DNA from: Cupriavidus sp. 2SB
GTDB lineage: Bacteria; Pseudomonadota; Gammaproteobacteria; Burkholderiales; Burkholderiaceae
Length of the DNA stretch: 64,000 nucleotides
Direction: 5' to 3'
Assembly (NCBI RefSeq): GCF_005503625.1
Contig: NZ_SCMX01000031.1
Location: 1 to 64,000, forward strand
Below are positions 8,313-17,356 of the stretch, in pieces. A program made the position numbers and the translations under genes. The notes below the pieces were generated by a model, which had not been told where the DNA came from, did not search any database, and saw only the letters and a program-made list of their open reading frames with translations. How positions within the stretch are numbered: the first letter of the stretch is position 1; every line of letters begins with the position of its first letter.

Positions 8313-9992
8313 TTACATCCCCACGTAGTTCGGACCGCCGCCGCCTTCCGGCGTCACCCAGACGATGTTCTGGGTCGGGTCCTTGATATCGCAGGTCTTG
8401 CAGTGCACACAGTTCTGCGCGTTGATCTGCAGGCGTTCCTTGCCGTCATCGTTCTGCACGAATTCGTACACACCGGCCGGGCAGTAGCGCGACTCGGGGC
8501 CGGCGTACTTTTCCCAGTTGATGTTCACCGGCACGCTGGCGTCCTTGAGCGTCAGGTGCGCCGGCTGGTTTTCCTCGTGGTTCGTGTTGCTGATGAAGAC
8601 CGACGACAGTCGGTCGAAGGTCAGCTTGCCGTCCGGTTTCGGATACTCGATCTTCTGGCATTCGGCAGCCGGCTTCAGGTACACGTGGTCCGGCTTCTCG
8701 CGGTGGATCGTCCAGGGCGGGTTGCGGATGCCCAGCTTCGGCAGCAGCCATTGCTCGATACCGGTCATCAGCGTGGCGGTGGTGCGGCCCTTCTTGAACC
8801 ACTGCTTGAAGTTCTTGGCCTGCAGCAGTTCCTTGTGCAGCCAGCTCTTTTCGAAAGCAGCGGGGTAGTCGGACAGTTCGTCGTGCTGACGGCCCGCCTG
8901 CAGCGCGTCGTACGCGGCTTCGGCGGCCATCATGCCGGTCTTGATCGCGGCGTGGCTGCCCTTGATGCGAGAGGCGTTCAGGTAGCCCGCGTCGCAGCCC
9001 ACCAGTGCACCGCCCGGGAATACCGTCTTCGGCAGCGACAGCAGACCACCGGCGGTGATGGCGCGCGCGCCGTAGCCAATGCGCTTGCCGCCTTCAAAGT
9101 ACTGGCGGATTTCCGGGTGCGTCTTGAAGCGCTGGAATTCCTCGAACGGCGACAGCCACGGATTCGTGTAGTCGAGACCGACCACGAAGCCCACGGCCAC
9201 CTTGTTGTCTTCCATGTGATAGAGGAACGAGCCGCCGTAGGTGGCCGGGTCCAGCGGCCAGCCGGCCGTGTGGACGACCAGGCCAGGCTGGTGCTTGGCC
9301 GGATCGATTTCCCACAGTTCCTTCAGGCCGATACCGTAGCTTTGCGGATCCTTCCCGGCATCGAGCTTGTATTTGGCGATCAGTTGCTTGCCCAGGTGGC
9401 CACGTGCGCCTTCGGCAAAGATCGTGTACTTGGCGTGCAGCTCCATGCCGAGCTGGAAGTTCTCGGTGGGTTCGCCTTCCTTGTTGATGCCGAGGTTGCC
9501 GGTGGCCACGCCCTTGACGGAGCCATCCTCGTTGTAGAGGACTTCGGCGGCGGGGAAGCCCGGGAAGATTTCCACGCCCAGCGCTTCGGCCTGCTGGCCC
9601 AGCCAGCGCACGAAGTTCGACAGGCTGACGATGTAGTTGCCTTCGTTGTGGAAGCACTCGGGCAGCAACGGGGCACCCTTGGAGCCATTGGCGTCGAGGA
9701 ACAGGAACTTGTCTTCGGTGACCGGCTGGTTCAGCGGTGCGCCCAGTTCCTTCCAGTTCGGGATCAGCTCGTTCAGCGCAATCGGGTCCATGATGGCGCC
9801 CGACAGGATGTGCGCGCCCGGCTCGGAGCCCTTTTCCAGCACGCAGACATTGACGTCGCCGCCTTTCTCCGCGGCCAGCTGCTTCAGGCGGATGGCCGTG
9901 GCCAGACCGCCGGGGCCACCGCCGACGATGACGACGTCGTACTCCATGGCTTCGCGCGGGCCGAACTGCTCGACGAGCTGTTGCTGATCCAT
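8313..9992 (-). CDS. Electron-transfer flavoprotein-ubiquinone oxidoreductase
   Basis: This 559-residue membrane-associated flavoprotein passes electrons from ETF (fed by acyl-CoA dehydrogenases) to ubiquinone. The FAD-binding GGGPGGLATAIRL motif lies near residue 25. The ubiquinone/membrane region is in the middle, and the C-terminus holds the [4Fe-4S] cysteines: one in YCPAGVYEF and three in CVHCKTC. Length matches the family (about 550). ATG 9992 is preceded by AGAGGG; a frame extension to 10181 is low-complexity and has no site. The divergent region to the SDR gene contains a palindromic operator that would suit control by a fatty-acid-responsive regulator. Confidence 0.95.
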   Translation of the reverse strand: MDQQQLVEQFGPREAMEYDVVIVGGGPGGLATAIRLKQLAAEKGGDVNVCVLEKGSEPGAHILSGAIMDPIALNELIPNWKELGAPLNQPVTEDKFLFLDANGSKGAPLLPECFHNEGNYIVSLSNFVRWLGQQAEALGVEIFPGFPAAEVLYNEDGSVKGVATGNLGINKEGEPTENFQLGMELHAKYTIFAEGARGHLGKQLIAKYKLDAGKDPQSYGIGLKELWEIDPAKHQPGLVVHTAGWPLDPATYGGSFLYHMEDNKVAVGFVVGLDYTNPWLSPFEEFQRFKTHPEIRQYFEGGKRIGYGARAITAGGLLSLPKTVFPGGALVGCDAGYLNASRIKGSHAAIKTGMMAAEAAYDALQAGRQHDELSDYPAAFEKSWLHKELLQAKNFKQWFKKGRTTATLMTGIEQWLLPKLGIRNPPWTIHREKPDHVYLKPAAECQKIEYPKPDGKLTFDRLSSVFISNTNHEENQPAHLTLKDASVPVNINWEKYAGPESRYCPAGVYEFVQNDDGKERLQINAQNCVHCKTCDIKDPTQNIVWVTPEGGGGPNYVGM

Positions 9993-10313
9993 TGTCTCTA
10001 ACCCTCTGTTTCTTCTGGGCGGCAATACTGCCGCATGGTTGCAGCGCGTGACTGGTTGCGTGACGCGTGACTGCGGTTTGTGGGATGCGGTGATCGTGCT
10101 CTGCGGAACCGGGAACGGGCGGGGCGAGGCGGGCACTGCGCGCGGCCCGGGGTGGCCGGGGTGTCGTCCGCGTGCGGACATGGCGCGGGAACAGGCTCTC
10201 CGGCGGATGACCGGGCCTGAACTAGGCGTTTTTCCTCTTTCCCTTTGGGGACCAAGTTCTTAGAATCTTCGGCATTGTCCGGGACTCGCCAACCTCAGGC
10301 AAGCAATTTTTTG

Positions 10314-10325
10314 GAACGACCGTTC
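10314..10325. promoter_or_regulatory. Palindromic operator candidate GAACG-N2-CGTTC
   Basis: GAACGACCGTTC is a five-plus-two-plus-five palindrome set between T-rich runs, within the 434-base gene-free region 9993-10426 that separates divergent ETF-QO and SDR genes. The symmetry and size suit a TetR-family regulator; I recall similar sites for fatty-acid regulators in betaproteobacteria, but this was not checked. I see nothing else distinct in the gap apart from GC-rich sequence near ETF-QO. Confidence 0.5.
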
Positions 10326-10426
10326 TTTTTTTTGGGCGATAGCCGGAACGCATGTCCGGCTCCCGCAGAGCGGAACTGGAACCGCACCGTCCGGCAGGGC
10401 CGGATGCTTCAACGCCGAGGTAAACA

Positions 10427-11212
10427 ATGGGTTTGTCGATCAATCTGGAAGGCAAGGTCGCGCTGGTGACCGGTGCCTCGAGCGGACTGGGCACGCGTTT
10501 CGCCCATGTGCTGGCGGCTGCGGGCGCCAAGGTGGTGCTGGCCTCGCGCCGGGTGGAACTGCTCAAGGAACTGCGTGCGGCCATCGAGGCCGACGGCGGC
10601 AGCGCCCACGTGGTGCGACTCGATGTCACCGACCCCGACAGCATCCGTTCGGCCGTGGCACACGCGGAAACCGAAGCCGGTTCCATCGATATCCTGGTCA
10701 ACAATTCGGGGGTGTCCACCACGCAGAAGCTGACCGACGTGACCGCCGACGACTTTGATTTCGTGTTCGATACCAACACGCGCGGCGCGTTCTTCGTGGC
10801 TCAGGAAGTGGCCAAGCGCATGATCGCGCGGGCCAAGGGCGCAGAGAAACAGGGCAATCCGTTGCCACAGGCACGCATCGTCAATATTGCGTCGGTAGCC
10901 GGTCTCAAGGTACTGTCGCAGATTGGTGTGTATTGCATGAGCAAGGCTGCGGTGGTCCACATGACCAAGGCCATGGCCCTGGAGTGGGCGCGTCACGGTA
11001 TCAACACGAACGCGATCTGCCCGGGCTACATCGATACCGACATCAACCACCACCACTGGGATACCGATGCGGGGCAGAAGCTGATCCAGATGCTGCCGCG
11101 CAAGCGCCTGGGCCAACCCGAAGACCTCGATGGCCTCTTGCTGCTGCTGGCGTCCGATGCATCGCGCTTTATCAATGGCGCGGTGATCACAGCCGACGAT
11201 GGCATGGTCTGA
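10427..11212 (+). CDS. SDR-family oxidoreductase
   Basis: This is a 261-residue classical short-chain dehydrogenase. It shows the TGASSGLG nucleotide-binding motif near residue 17, the NNSG motif, a catalytic serine in NIASVAG, the YCMSK active-site Tyr/Lys pair, and the C-terminal PGYIDTDI. A basic residue pair after the second strand (ASRRVE) suggests NADP(H) preference. GAGGTAA lies a few bases before the ATG. It is followed after 112 bases by TRAP transporter genes on the same strand. Context (divergent ETF-QO, downstream transporter and thioesterase) suggests a role in oxidising a hydroxyacyl or hydroxy-acid compound, but the substrate is unknown. Confidence 0.88.
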   Translation: MGLSINLEGKVALVTGASSGLGTRFAHVLAAAGAKVVLASRRVELLKELRAAIEADGGSAHVVRLDVTDPDSIRSAVAHAETEAGSIDILVNNSGVSTTQKLTDVTADDFDFVFDTNTRGAFFVAQEVAKRMIARAKGAEKQGNPLPQARIVNIASVAGLKVLSQIGVYCMSKAAVVHMTKAMALEWARHGINTNAICPGYIDTDINHHHWDTDAGQKLIQMLPRKRLGQPEDLDGLLLLLASDASRFINGAVITADDGMV

Positions 11213-11324
11213 CTTCCACCCGCCCCCGGGGAGGAGACAGGCCGACAAGTACATAAGAAGAGAGACGCCCCGGCGGCCGGCAAGGCCCCCGGGCGGCCCG
11301 GGACCGGAGGCCGGGTAGCAAAAA

Positions 11325-11924
11325 ATGGATCAAGACAATCAGGCACGGCGCGACGCCGGGCCGCAGCATATCGTCGATTCGGCGATCATTCCCGAAGCGT
11401 CCGACGAGGCACGCGACAGCGAATTCCGCATTTCCCCACGTATCGAGGACTGGATCGGCGTCATCGTCATGGTGCTGCTGGTCGCCATCACGTTCGCCAA
11501 CGTGGTGGTGCGCTATTTCACCGACGAATCGTTCGCCTGGACCGAGGAATTCTCGGTCTTCCTGATGATCGTGCTGGCGCTCGTGGCGGGCAGCGCGGCA
11601 GTGGCGCGCGACCGGAATATCCGCATCGAGTATTTCTTCGAGCGCGGCAGCCCCACCCGGCAGAAGCGGCTGGCCATCCTGTCCGCGCTGGCCGTGGCCG
11701 TGATGTTCCTGGCCTTGGCCGTACTCGGCGTACGGATTACCTGGGATGAGTACGCGTTTGGCGAAACCTCGCCCGGTATTGGCGTGCCCGCCTGGTGGTA
11801 TTCGATCTGGCTGCCGGTGCTGTCGGTAGCCATCGGGCTGCGCGCGCTGGCGCTGGCCTGGCGCAATGTCCGTGCGCTGAAGGCATTGACGACTTCGAAG
11901 CAGGGCGGGGAGGGCGCGCAATGA
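11325..11924 (+). CDS. TRAP transporter small permease (DctQ type)
   Basis: This 199-residue protein has four hydrophobic segments and the DctQ signature (a TFANVVVRYFTDESFAWTEEFSVFL-like stretch spanning helices 1-2, around residues 55-80). An unusually long polar N-terminus of about 45 residues precedes the first helix. With DctM and DctP it forms a sodium-driven uptake system for an organic acid. Its stop codon overlaps the DctM start (ATGA). A GGAGG lies about 14 bases before ATG 11325, rather far, so the exact start is slightly uncertain. The 112-base gap before it is very GC-rich and could form hairpins. Confidence 0.88.
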   Translation: MDQDNQARRDAGPQHIVDSAIIPEASDEARDSEFRISPRIEDWIGVIVMVLLVAITFANVVVRYFTDESFAWTEEFSVFLMIVLALVAGSAAVARDRNIRIEYFFERGSPTRQKRLAILSALAVAVMFLALAVLGVRITWDEYAFGETSPGIGVPAWWYSIWLPVLSVAIGLRALALAWRNVRALKALTTSKQGGEGAQ

Positions 11925-13225
11925 CGCTCGTCGCCATCACTCTTTTCGTGGTCTTTATCGGCCTGATGCTGCTGGGCGTGCCGATTGGCGTGTCGCTGGG
12001 GCTGGGCGGGCTGGTGGCCATCGGCCTGTCGAATCTCGACACGCAGATGTTCGGCCTGCTGGCCGTGCCGCAGAACTTCTATGCGGGGCTGGCCAAGTAC
12101 CCGCTGCTGGCCATTCCGATGTTCGTGCTCGTAGGGTCGATCTTCGACCGCTCGGGCGTGGCGGCGCGGCTGGTCACGTTTGCCATTGCCGTGGTGGGGC
12201 GTGGGCCGGGCATGCTGCCGCTGGTGGCCATTCTCGTGGCCATGTTCCTCGGCGGTATCTCGGGCTCGGGCCCCGCCAACGCGGCAGCGGTGGGCGGCGT
12301 GATGATCGCGGCGATGTCGCGGGCCGGTTATCCGGGCTCGTACAGTGCCGCCGTGGTGGGCGCGGCAGCCGCCACCGACATCCTGATCCCGCCATCGGTC
12401 GCGTTCATCATCTACAGCGTACTGGTGCCGGGCGCCTCGGTACCGGCGCTGTTCGCGGCCGGCCTGATCCCGGGCATCCTGGCCGGCGTGGCGCTGATCG
12501 TCCCGGCCGTCTGGCTGGCGCGCAAGCACAACATGGGTGCCGTGGAGGCCGCGCTGCCGCGTCCGCCGTTCTGGAAGAGCCTGCGCGAAGCCGCGTGGGG
12601 TCTGGTCGCGCCGTTCCTAATTCTCGGTGGCATGCGCGCGGGCTGGTTCACGCCGACCGAGGCCGCCGTGGTGGCGGTGGTCTACGGGCTGTTCGTCGGC
12701 ATGGTGATCTACCGCAGCATCGGCATGCGCGACCTGTTCACGATTTTCCAGGAAGCCGCGGAGACTTCGGCGGTGATCCTGCTTGTGGTCGCGCTGGCCG
12801 GTATCTTTGCTTATGCGCTGTCCACGCTCGGCGTGATCGATCCGCTGGCTCACGCCATTGCCAACTCCGGGCTGGGCGAGTACGGCGTGCTGGCGCTGAT
12901 CGTGCTGTTGCTGATGACGGTAGGCATGTTCCTCGACGGCATCTCGATCTTCCTGATCTTCGTGCCGCTGCTGCTGCCTATCGCCAATGCATTCCACTGG
13001 AATCCGGTATGGTTCGGCGTGGTGCTGACGCTGAAGGTGGCGCTGGGCCAGTTCACGCCGCCGCTGGCCGTGAACCTGATGGTGTCGTGCCGCATCGCCA
13101 AGGTACGGATGGAGGAAACCGTGCCCTGGGTGATCTGGATGCTGCTGGCGATGTTCATCGCCATGCTGATGGTGCTGGCCTACCCGCCGCTGGCGACGTG
13201 GCTGCCAGACTATCTGGGCTACTGA
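11921..13225 (+). CDS. TRAP transporter large permease (DctM type)
   Basis: This 434-residue polytopic membrane protein has about 12-13 predicted helices. DctM signatures include GVPIGVSLGLGG near the N-terminus, the GGISGSGPANAAAVGGVMI region, and the C-terminal GQFTPPLAVNL segment. It forms the ion-coupled transport channel of the TRAP system. The start at 11921 overlaps the DctQ stop by four bases, indicating coupled translation; a longer open frame reaching back to 11795 merely reads through DctQ. Family length is about 425-435, in agreement. Confidence 0.92.
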   Translation: MTLVAITLFVVFIGLMLLGVPIGVSLGLGGLVAIGLSNLDTQMFGLLAVPQNFYAGLAKYPLLAIPMFVLVGSIFDRSGVAARLVTFAIAVVGRGPGMLPLVAILVAMFLGGISGSGPANAAAVGGVMIAAMSRAGYPGSYSAAVVGAAAATDILIPPSVAFIIYSVLVPGASVPALFAAGLIPGILAGVALIVPAVWLARKHNMGAVEAALPRPPFWKSLREAAWGLVAPFLILGGMRAGWFTPTEAAVVAVVYGLFVGMVIYRSIGMRDLFTIFQEAAETSAVILLVVALAGIFAYALSTLGVIDPLAHAIANSGLGEYGVLALIVLLLMTVGMFLDGISIFLIFVPLLLPIANAFHWNPVWFGVVLTLKVALGQFTPPLAVNLMVSCRIAKVRMEETVPWVIWMLLAMFIAMLMVLAYPPLATWLPDYLGY

Positions 13226-13277
13226 TTTGCTGAAGACGTTGAAGACATCGACAAGATTGAAAAGAGGAGATTCCCGC

Positions 13278-14306
13278 ATGAAACGCCGTGCCCTGATGCT
13301 GTCCGTTGCCGCTTCGATCGCCGCCGCCGCCCTGTTGCCGGCTGCCGCATCGGCCCAGACGTACAAGTCCGAATACAAGATGTCGCTGGTGCTCGGCCCC
13401 GCGTTCCCGTGGGGCAAGGGCGGCGAGATCTGGGCCGACCTGGTGCGCCAGCGGACCAGTGGCCGCATCAACATCAAGCTGTATCCGGGTACGTCGCTGG
13501 TGGCCGGCGACCAGACGCGCGAGTTCTCGGCCATCCGCCAGGGTGTGATCGACATGGCCATTGGCTCGACCATCAACTGGTCGCCGCAGGTCAAGGAACT
13601 GAACCTGTTCTCGCTGCCGTTCCTGATGCCCGACTACAAGGCGCTGGATTCGCTGACGCAGGGTGAAGTGGGCAAGCAACTGTTCACGACGCTGGACAAG
13701 GCCGGCGTGGTGCCACTGGCCTGGGGCGAGAACGGTTTCCGCGAAGTGTCGAATTCGAAGCGTGAGATCCGCAAGCCGGAAGACCTCAAGGGCATGAAGC
13801 TGCGTGTGGTGGGTTCGCCGCTTTATATCGAAACCTTCAACGCGCTCGGCGCCAACCCGACGCAGATGAGCTGGGCCGACGCCCAGCCCGCCATGGCGTC
13901 GGGCGCCGTGGATGGCCAGGAAAATCCGCAGAGCGTGTTCGCGGCCGCCAAGCTGTACACGGTGGGCCAGAAGTACGTGACGACCTGGGGCTACGTCGCT
14001 GATCCGTTGGTCTTCGTGGTCAACAAGCAGATCTGGGAAAGCTGGACCCCGGCGGATCGCGAGATCGTGAAGCAGGCGGCCATCGACGCCGGCAAGCAGG
14101 AAATCGCACTGGCCCGCAAGGGCCTGGTCGAGGCCGGCGCCCCGGCGTGGAAGGACATGGAGCAGCACGGCGTGAAGGTCACGTCGCTGACGCCGGCCGA
14201 GCACGACGCCTTCAAGAAGGCCACGGCCAAGGTCTACGACAAGTGGAAGAAACAAATCGGCGCCGACCTCGTGACCAAGGCCGAAGCTTCGATCGCCAAG
14301 CGCTGA
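13278..14306 (+). CDS. TRAP transporter substrate-binding protein (DctP type)
   Basis: This 342-residue periplasmic protein has a clear signal peptide (MKRRALMLS, hydrophobic core, cut after ASA near residue 26). The mature part has the DctP fold, including the KGMKLRVVGSPLY segment with the conserved arginine that contacts a carboxylate and the SGAVDGQENP motif. It captures the substrate for the DctQM permease. AGAGGAGA sits seven bases before ATG 13278. The thioesterase gene begins at its stop codon (TGATG). The ligand is unknown; a carboxylate is expected from the conserved arginine. Confidence 0.92.
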   Translation: MKRRALMLSVAASIAAAALLPAAASAQTYKSEYKMSLVLGPAFPWGKGGEIWADLVRQRTSGRINIKLYPGTSLVAGDQTREFSAIRQGVIDMAIGSTINWSPQVKELNLFSLPFLMPDYKALDSLTQGEVGKQLFTTLDKAGVVPLAWGENGFREVSNSKREIRKPEDLKGMKLRVVGSPLYIETFNALGANPTQMSWADAQPAMASGAVDGQENPQSVFAAAKLYTVGQKYVTTWGYVADPLVFVVNKQIWESWTPADREIVKQAAIDAGKQEIALARKGLVEAGAPAWKDMEQHGVKVTSLTPAEHDAFKKATAKVYDKWKKQIGADLVTKAEASIAKR

Positions 14307-14707
14307 TGAAGCACGTCTTCACCTGCGTGATGCCGATCCGGTGGGGTGACATGGATGCCATGGGCCATGTCAACAACACCGTTTACTTCCGCTATCTGGA
14401 GCAGGCGCGGATCGAATGGTTCGAGTCGATCGGCCGCAATGGCCGAGACGCCAATGGTCACGGCCCCGTGCTGATCAACGCCCACATGACGTTCCTGAAG
14501 CAACTGCGCTATCCCGGCGACATCGAGTGCCGGGTGTACGCGGGAGAGTTGGGGCGTTCGAGCTTTGAGACGCGCATCGAGGTGCGGCGCACCGATCTGC
14601 CTGACGTGGTCTGGGCGGAAGGCGGGGCAAAGGTGGTGTGGTGCGACTATGCGGTGGAGAAGAGCGTGCCGGTGCCGGAGGCGATTCGGCAACTGATCGA
14701 AGCGTAA
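14306..14707 (+). CDS. YbgC/FadM-type hotdog acyl-CoA thioesterase
   Basis: This 133-residue single hotdog domain carries the 4HBT active-site pattern WGDMDAMGHVNNTVYF, with D17 in the position of the catalytic aspartate and the following GHVNN helix. Such enzymes hydrolyse acyl-CoA or aryl-CoA thioesters in the cytoplasm. The start overlaps the last base of the DctP stop codon, so it belongs to the TRAP operon, which is an unusual partner and suggests that the imported acid is handled as a CoA ester. Many database entries would place the start within the upstream gene; the overlap start gives the normal family length. Confidence 0.88.
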   Translation: MKHVFTCVMPIRWGDMDAMGHVNNTVYFRYLEQARIEWFESIGRNGRDANGHGPVLINAHMTFLKQLRYPGDIECRVYAGELGRSSFETRIEVRRTDLPDVVWAEGGAKVVWCDYAVEKSVPVPEAIRQLIEA

Positions 14708-14730
14708 GCGTCTGATCATCGCCGGCAGGT

Positions 14731-14757
14731 CCCCTCTCCCGTGCAACGGGAGAGGGG
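14731..14757. repeat. REP-like palindrome
   Basis: Arms CCCCTCTCCCGT and ACGGGAGAGGGG (12 bp, perfect) flank the loop GCA, between the convergent thioesterase and LuxR genes. It belongs to the same family as the copies at 36-157, 16831 and 55866, and may also work as a terminator, although no T-run follows. Confidence 0.8.
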
Positions 14758-14771
14758 AGTAAGACAACACC

Positions 14772-15317
14772 TCAGTGATTCACCAGCCGCTGCACCAGGT
14801 CCACTGCCGTATGGGCCCCGTATTTCTTCATCAGCCGCGCCCGGTAGATATCCACGGTGCGCGGACTGATTGCCAGCAGCTTCCCGATCTGCTTGCTAGT
14901 CTTGCCTTCCACAAGTTGCGCGGCGATGTCGCGCTCCCGCGCGGTCAGTTCGGCCGTGACCGGCCGCTTCTGCGACAGATCCTCGAACGTCCAGATGCCG
15001 GCGCCCAACGGGTCCTTGCGATCCAGTGAGCGTCCGGTAACGTGGCACCAGAACAGCTCGCCGCTGGCGCGCTTCATGATTCGCTCGTCCGAATACAGGC
15101 CCTTGGTGTTCATCACCGGCACGATGCGCGCGCCCGTGCGCTCGAACTCGTCGGCGGTGGGATAGAGCACCTGGAACGATTGGCCCATCAGGGCCTCGCG
15201 GGTGGTGCCGAAGATCCGGCAGACCTCGTCGTTGCAATCCTCGATCACCCGGGCGCGCGATAGCACCAGGCCAACCGGGGCCAACTGGAAAGCGGTCTGG
15301 TAGTCGATGGACGGCAT
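14772..15317 (-). CDS. PAS-LuxR regulator
   Basis: This 181-residue protein has an N-terminal PAS domain (about residues 1-112, with the CNDEVCRIFG and WCHVTGRSLD strands) and a C-terminal LuxR/FixJ helix-turn-helix (about 120-175, LTARERDIAAQLVEGKTSKQIG and SPRTVDIYRARLMKKY). There is no receiver domain, so it probably senses a small molecule or redox state directly through PAS. It is divergent from scoAB across 154 bases, which makes the CoA transferase operon a likely target; the TRAP operon converging on it is another. A self-palindrome TTACGTAA lies at 15334-15341 close to its start. Confidence 0.85.
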   Translation of the reverse strand: MPSIDYQTAFQLAPVGLVLSRARVIEDCNDEVCRIFGTTREALMGQSFQVLYPTADEFERTGARIVPVMNTKGLYSDERIMKRASGELFWCHVTGRSLDRKDPLGAGIWTFEDLSQKRPVTAELTARERDIAAQLVEGKTSKQIGKLLAISPRTVDIYRARLMKKYGAHTAVDLVQRLVNH

Positions 15318-15471
15318 TATCCCTTATGTACTTTTACGTAATGGCGCTCGCGGCATCCCTTGACGTATGCTCTGGGGCGTCAACGGCGGCGCCTGACCGC
15401 CGATTGTACCGTTACAATTTCCGCGCGGGGCTACCCGGCCGCGTAGCGGGACTACCGAGGAAGGAGCAAAC

Positions 15472-16170
15472 ATGAACAAGGTCTACGCCAGCGCCGCCGA
15501 GGCGCTCGCGGGCGTCGTGCGCGACGGCCAGACGATCGCCGTAGGCGGCTTCGGCCTGTGCGGCATCCCTGAAGCACTGATCGCCGCGCTGCGCGACAGT
15601 GGCGCCAAGCAGCTCACCTGCATTTCGAACAACGCGGGCGTCGATGGCTTCGGCCTGGGCCTGCTGCTGGCCACCCGCCAGATCAGCAAGATGATCTCGT
15701 CATACGTCGGTGAAAACAAGGAGTTCGAGCGCCAGTACCTGGCCGGCGAACTCCAGCTCGATTTCACGCCGCAGGGCACGCTGGCCGAAAAGCTGCGCGC
15801 TGGCGGCTCGGGCATCCCGGCATTCTTCACCAAGACCGGTGTCGGCACGATCGTCGCCGAAGGCAAGGAAGTACGCGAGTTCAATGGCGAGAAGTACGTC
15901 ATGGAGCAGGCGCTGGTCTCTGACGTGGCACTGGTCAAGGCACACAAGGCTGACAAGGCCGGCAATCTGGTCTTCCGCCGTACTGCACGCAACTTCAATC
16001 CGGTGTGCGCGATGTCGGGCAAGATCACCGTGGCCGAGGTCGAGGAAATCGTCGAGACCGGCGAGATCGATCCGGACGACGTCCACCTGCCGGGCATCTT
16101 CGTTCACCGTATCGTGCTGAACAAGACCCCCGAGAAACGCATCGAACAGCGCACCGTGCGTGCCAAGTAA
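15472..16170 (+). CDS. scoA: Succinyl-CoA:3-ketoacid CoA transferase, subunit A
   Basis: This 232-residue subunit has the family-I CoA-transferase signatures: [13 protein letters not shown] near residue 25 (the glycine-rich CoA loop) and [14 protein letters not shown]. Length matches the family. Together with ScoB it moves CoA from succinyl-CoA to acetoacetate, feeding the products of PHB or ketone-body breakdown into central metabolism. GGAAGGAG precedes ATG 15472. scoB follows after 11 bases. The adjoining dehydrogenase and oligomer hydrolase genes support the acetoacetate assignment over a 3-oxoadipate one. Confidence 0.93.
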   Translation: MNKVYASAAEALAGVVRDGQTIAVGGFGLCGIPEALIAALRDSGAKQLTCISNNAGVDGFGLGLLLATRQISKMISSYVGENKEFERQYLAGELQLDFTPQGTLAEKLRAGGSGIPAFFTKTGVGTIVAEGKEVREFNGEKYVMEQALVSDVALVKAHKADKAGNLVFRRTARNFNPVCAMSGKITVAEVEEIVETGEIDPDDVHLPGIFVHRIVLNKTPEKRIEQRTVRAK

Positions 16171-16181
16171 GGAGACAGATC

Positions 16182-16820
16182 ATGGCATGGACACGTGATG
16201 AAATGGCCGCGCGCGCGGCCGCGGAACTGCAGGACGGTTTCTATGTGAACCTGGGCATCGGCCTGCCGACGCTGGTGGCCAACCACGTGCCGCAAGGCAT
16301 GGAAGTGTGGCTCCAATCGGAAAACGGCCTGCTCGGCATCGGCCCGTTCCCGACCGAGGAAGAAGTGGACGCCGACATGATCAATGCCGGCAAGCAGACC
16401 GTGACCACGCTGCGTGGCTCGTCGATCTTCTCGTCGGCCGATTCGTTCGCGATGATTCGCGGCGGCAAGATCAACCTGGCCATCCTCGGCGCCATGCAGG
16501 TCAGCCAGCGAGGCGACCTGGCCAACTGGATGATTCCGGGCAAGATGGTCAAGGGTATGGGCGGCGCGATGGACCTCGTGGCCGGCGTGGGCCGTGTGGT
16601 CGTGCTGATGGAGCATACCGCCAAGAAGAAGGACGGCACGGAGGACATCAAGATCCTCAAGGACTGCAACCTGCCGCTGACCGGTGTAGGCGTGGTGAAT
16701 CGCATCATCACCGACCTGGCCGTGATCGACGTCACGCCGCAAGGTCTGAAACTCGTGGAAACGGCGCCCGGCGTCACCCGCGAGGAAGTTCAGGCCAAGA
16801 CTGGCGCGGAACTGGTTTAA
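16182..16820 (+). CDS. scoB: Succinyl-CoA:3-ketoacid CoA transferase, subunit B
   Basis: This 212-residue partner of ScoA carries the catalytic glutamate E47 in the [10 protein letters not shown] motif, which forms the covalent glutamyl-CoA intermediate. The [11 protein letters not shown] and GGAMDLVAG stretches are standard for the beta subunit. AAGGAG lies eight bases before ATG 16182; longer frames upstream overlap scoA. A REP-like palindrome follows the stop by ten bases and may end the operon. Confidence 0.93.
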   Translation: MAWTRDEMAARAAAELQDGFYVNLGIGLPTLVANHVPQGMEVWLQSENGLLGIGPFPTEEEVDADMINAGKQTVTTLRGSSIFSSADSFAMIRGGKINLAILGAMQVSQRGDLANWMIPGKMVKGMGGAMDLVAGVGRVVVLMEHTAKKKDGTEDIKILKDCNLPLTGVGVVNRIITDLAVIDVTPQGLKLVETAPGVTREEVQAKTGAELV

Positions 16821-16830
16821 GCCGGGTTTT

Positions 16831-16861
16831 CTCCCCTCTCCCGCATGGCGGGAGAGGGGAG
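16831..16861. repeat. REP-like palindrome
   Basis: The 14-base arms CTCCCCTCTCCCGC and GCGGGAGAGGGGAG flank the loop ATG, between convergent scoB and the DUF411 gene. It is a member of the family seen at 36-157, 14731 and 55866. Confidence 0.8.
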
Positions 16862-16873
16862 TAACAACAAACC

Positions 16874-17344
16874 TCACGCCTTTTTGTTGTAACTCGAAAA
16901 CACCGAAGCCGCTCCATCCGCCTTCACCAGCAGCACATCAAACGGGTCCTTGCGCGGCCCCATCTCCATGCCCGGCGATCCGACCGGCATACCTGGCACA
17001 GCAAGACCCGTCGCCTTCGGCTTCGTCGCCACCAGCTTCTTGATATCTGCCGCAGGCACATGCCCTTCGATGCCATACCCCGCGATCACACCGGTATGGC
17101 ACGAACCGAAGCGCTCCGGAATCCCGTATTTCTGGCGATACGGACCCGTGTCTTCCACATCATGCGTGGTGACCGTAAAGCCGTTGTCCTGCAGATGCTT
17201 GACCCAATCCCCGCAGCAGCCGCAGGTCGGTGTCTTGTAGACGACGATAGCCAGCGGCTTGGCGGACTGCGCTGTCGCCACTAGCGGCGACAGCATCAAG
17301 GCTCCGGCGCCCAGCGTTCGCAATGCATCGCGACGCGTTTTCAT
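16874..17344 (-). CDS. DUF411 protein, exported metal-binding candidate
   Basis: This 156-residue protein has an N-terminal export signal with twin arginines (TRRDALRT, then a hydrophobic core, cut near ATAQ). The mature domain begins with YKTPTCGCCGDWVKHL, where C41, C43 and C44 are the DUF411 hallmark, and contains a further conserved SCHTG cysteine/histidine. DUF411 proteins are often found with copper-resistance genes and are thought to bind metal; here there is no copper gene nearby. It ends twelve bases downstream of the dehydrogenase stop region on the same strand, so it lies after bdhA, 12 bases beyond its end, and the two may be co-transcribed. Confidence 0.8.
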   Translation of the reverse strand: MKTRRDALRTLGAGALMLSPLVATAQSAKPLAIVVYKTPTCGCCGDWVKHLQDNGFTVTTHDVEDTGPYRQKYGIPERFGSCHTGVIAGYGIEGHVPAADIKKLVATKPKATGLAVPGMPVGSPGMEMGPRKDPFDVLLVKADGAASVFSSYNKKA

Positions 17345-17356
17345 GATTACCGCTCC

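Noticed and set aside
8403..10001. Plus-strand open frame of 532 codons over the ETF-QO gene
   Set aside because: Antisense shadow without recognisable motifs; the minus strand has the complete ETF-QO.
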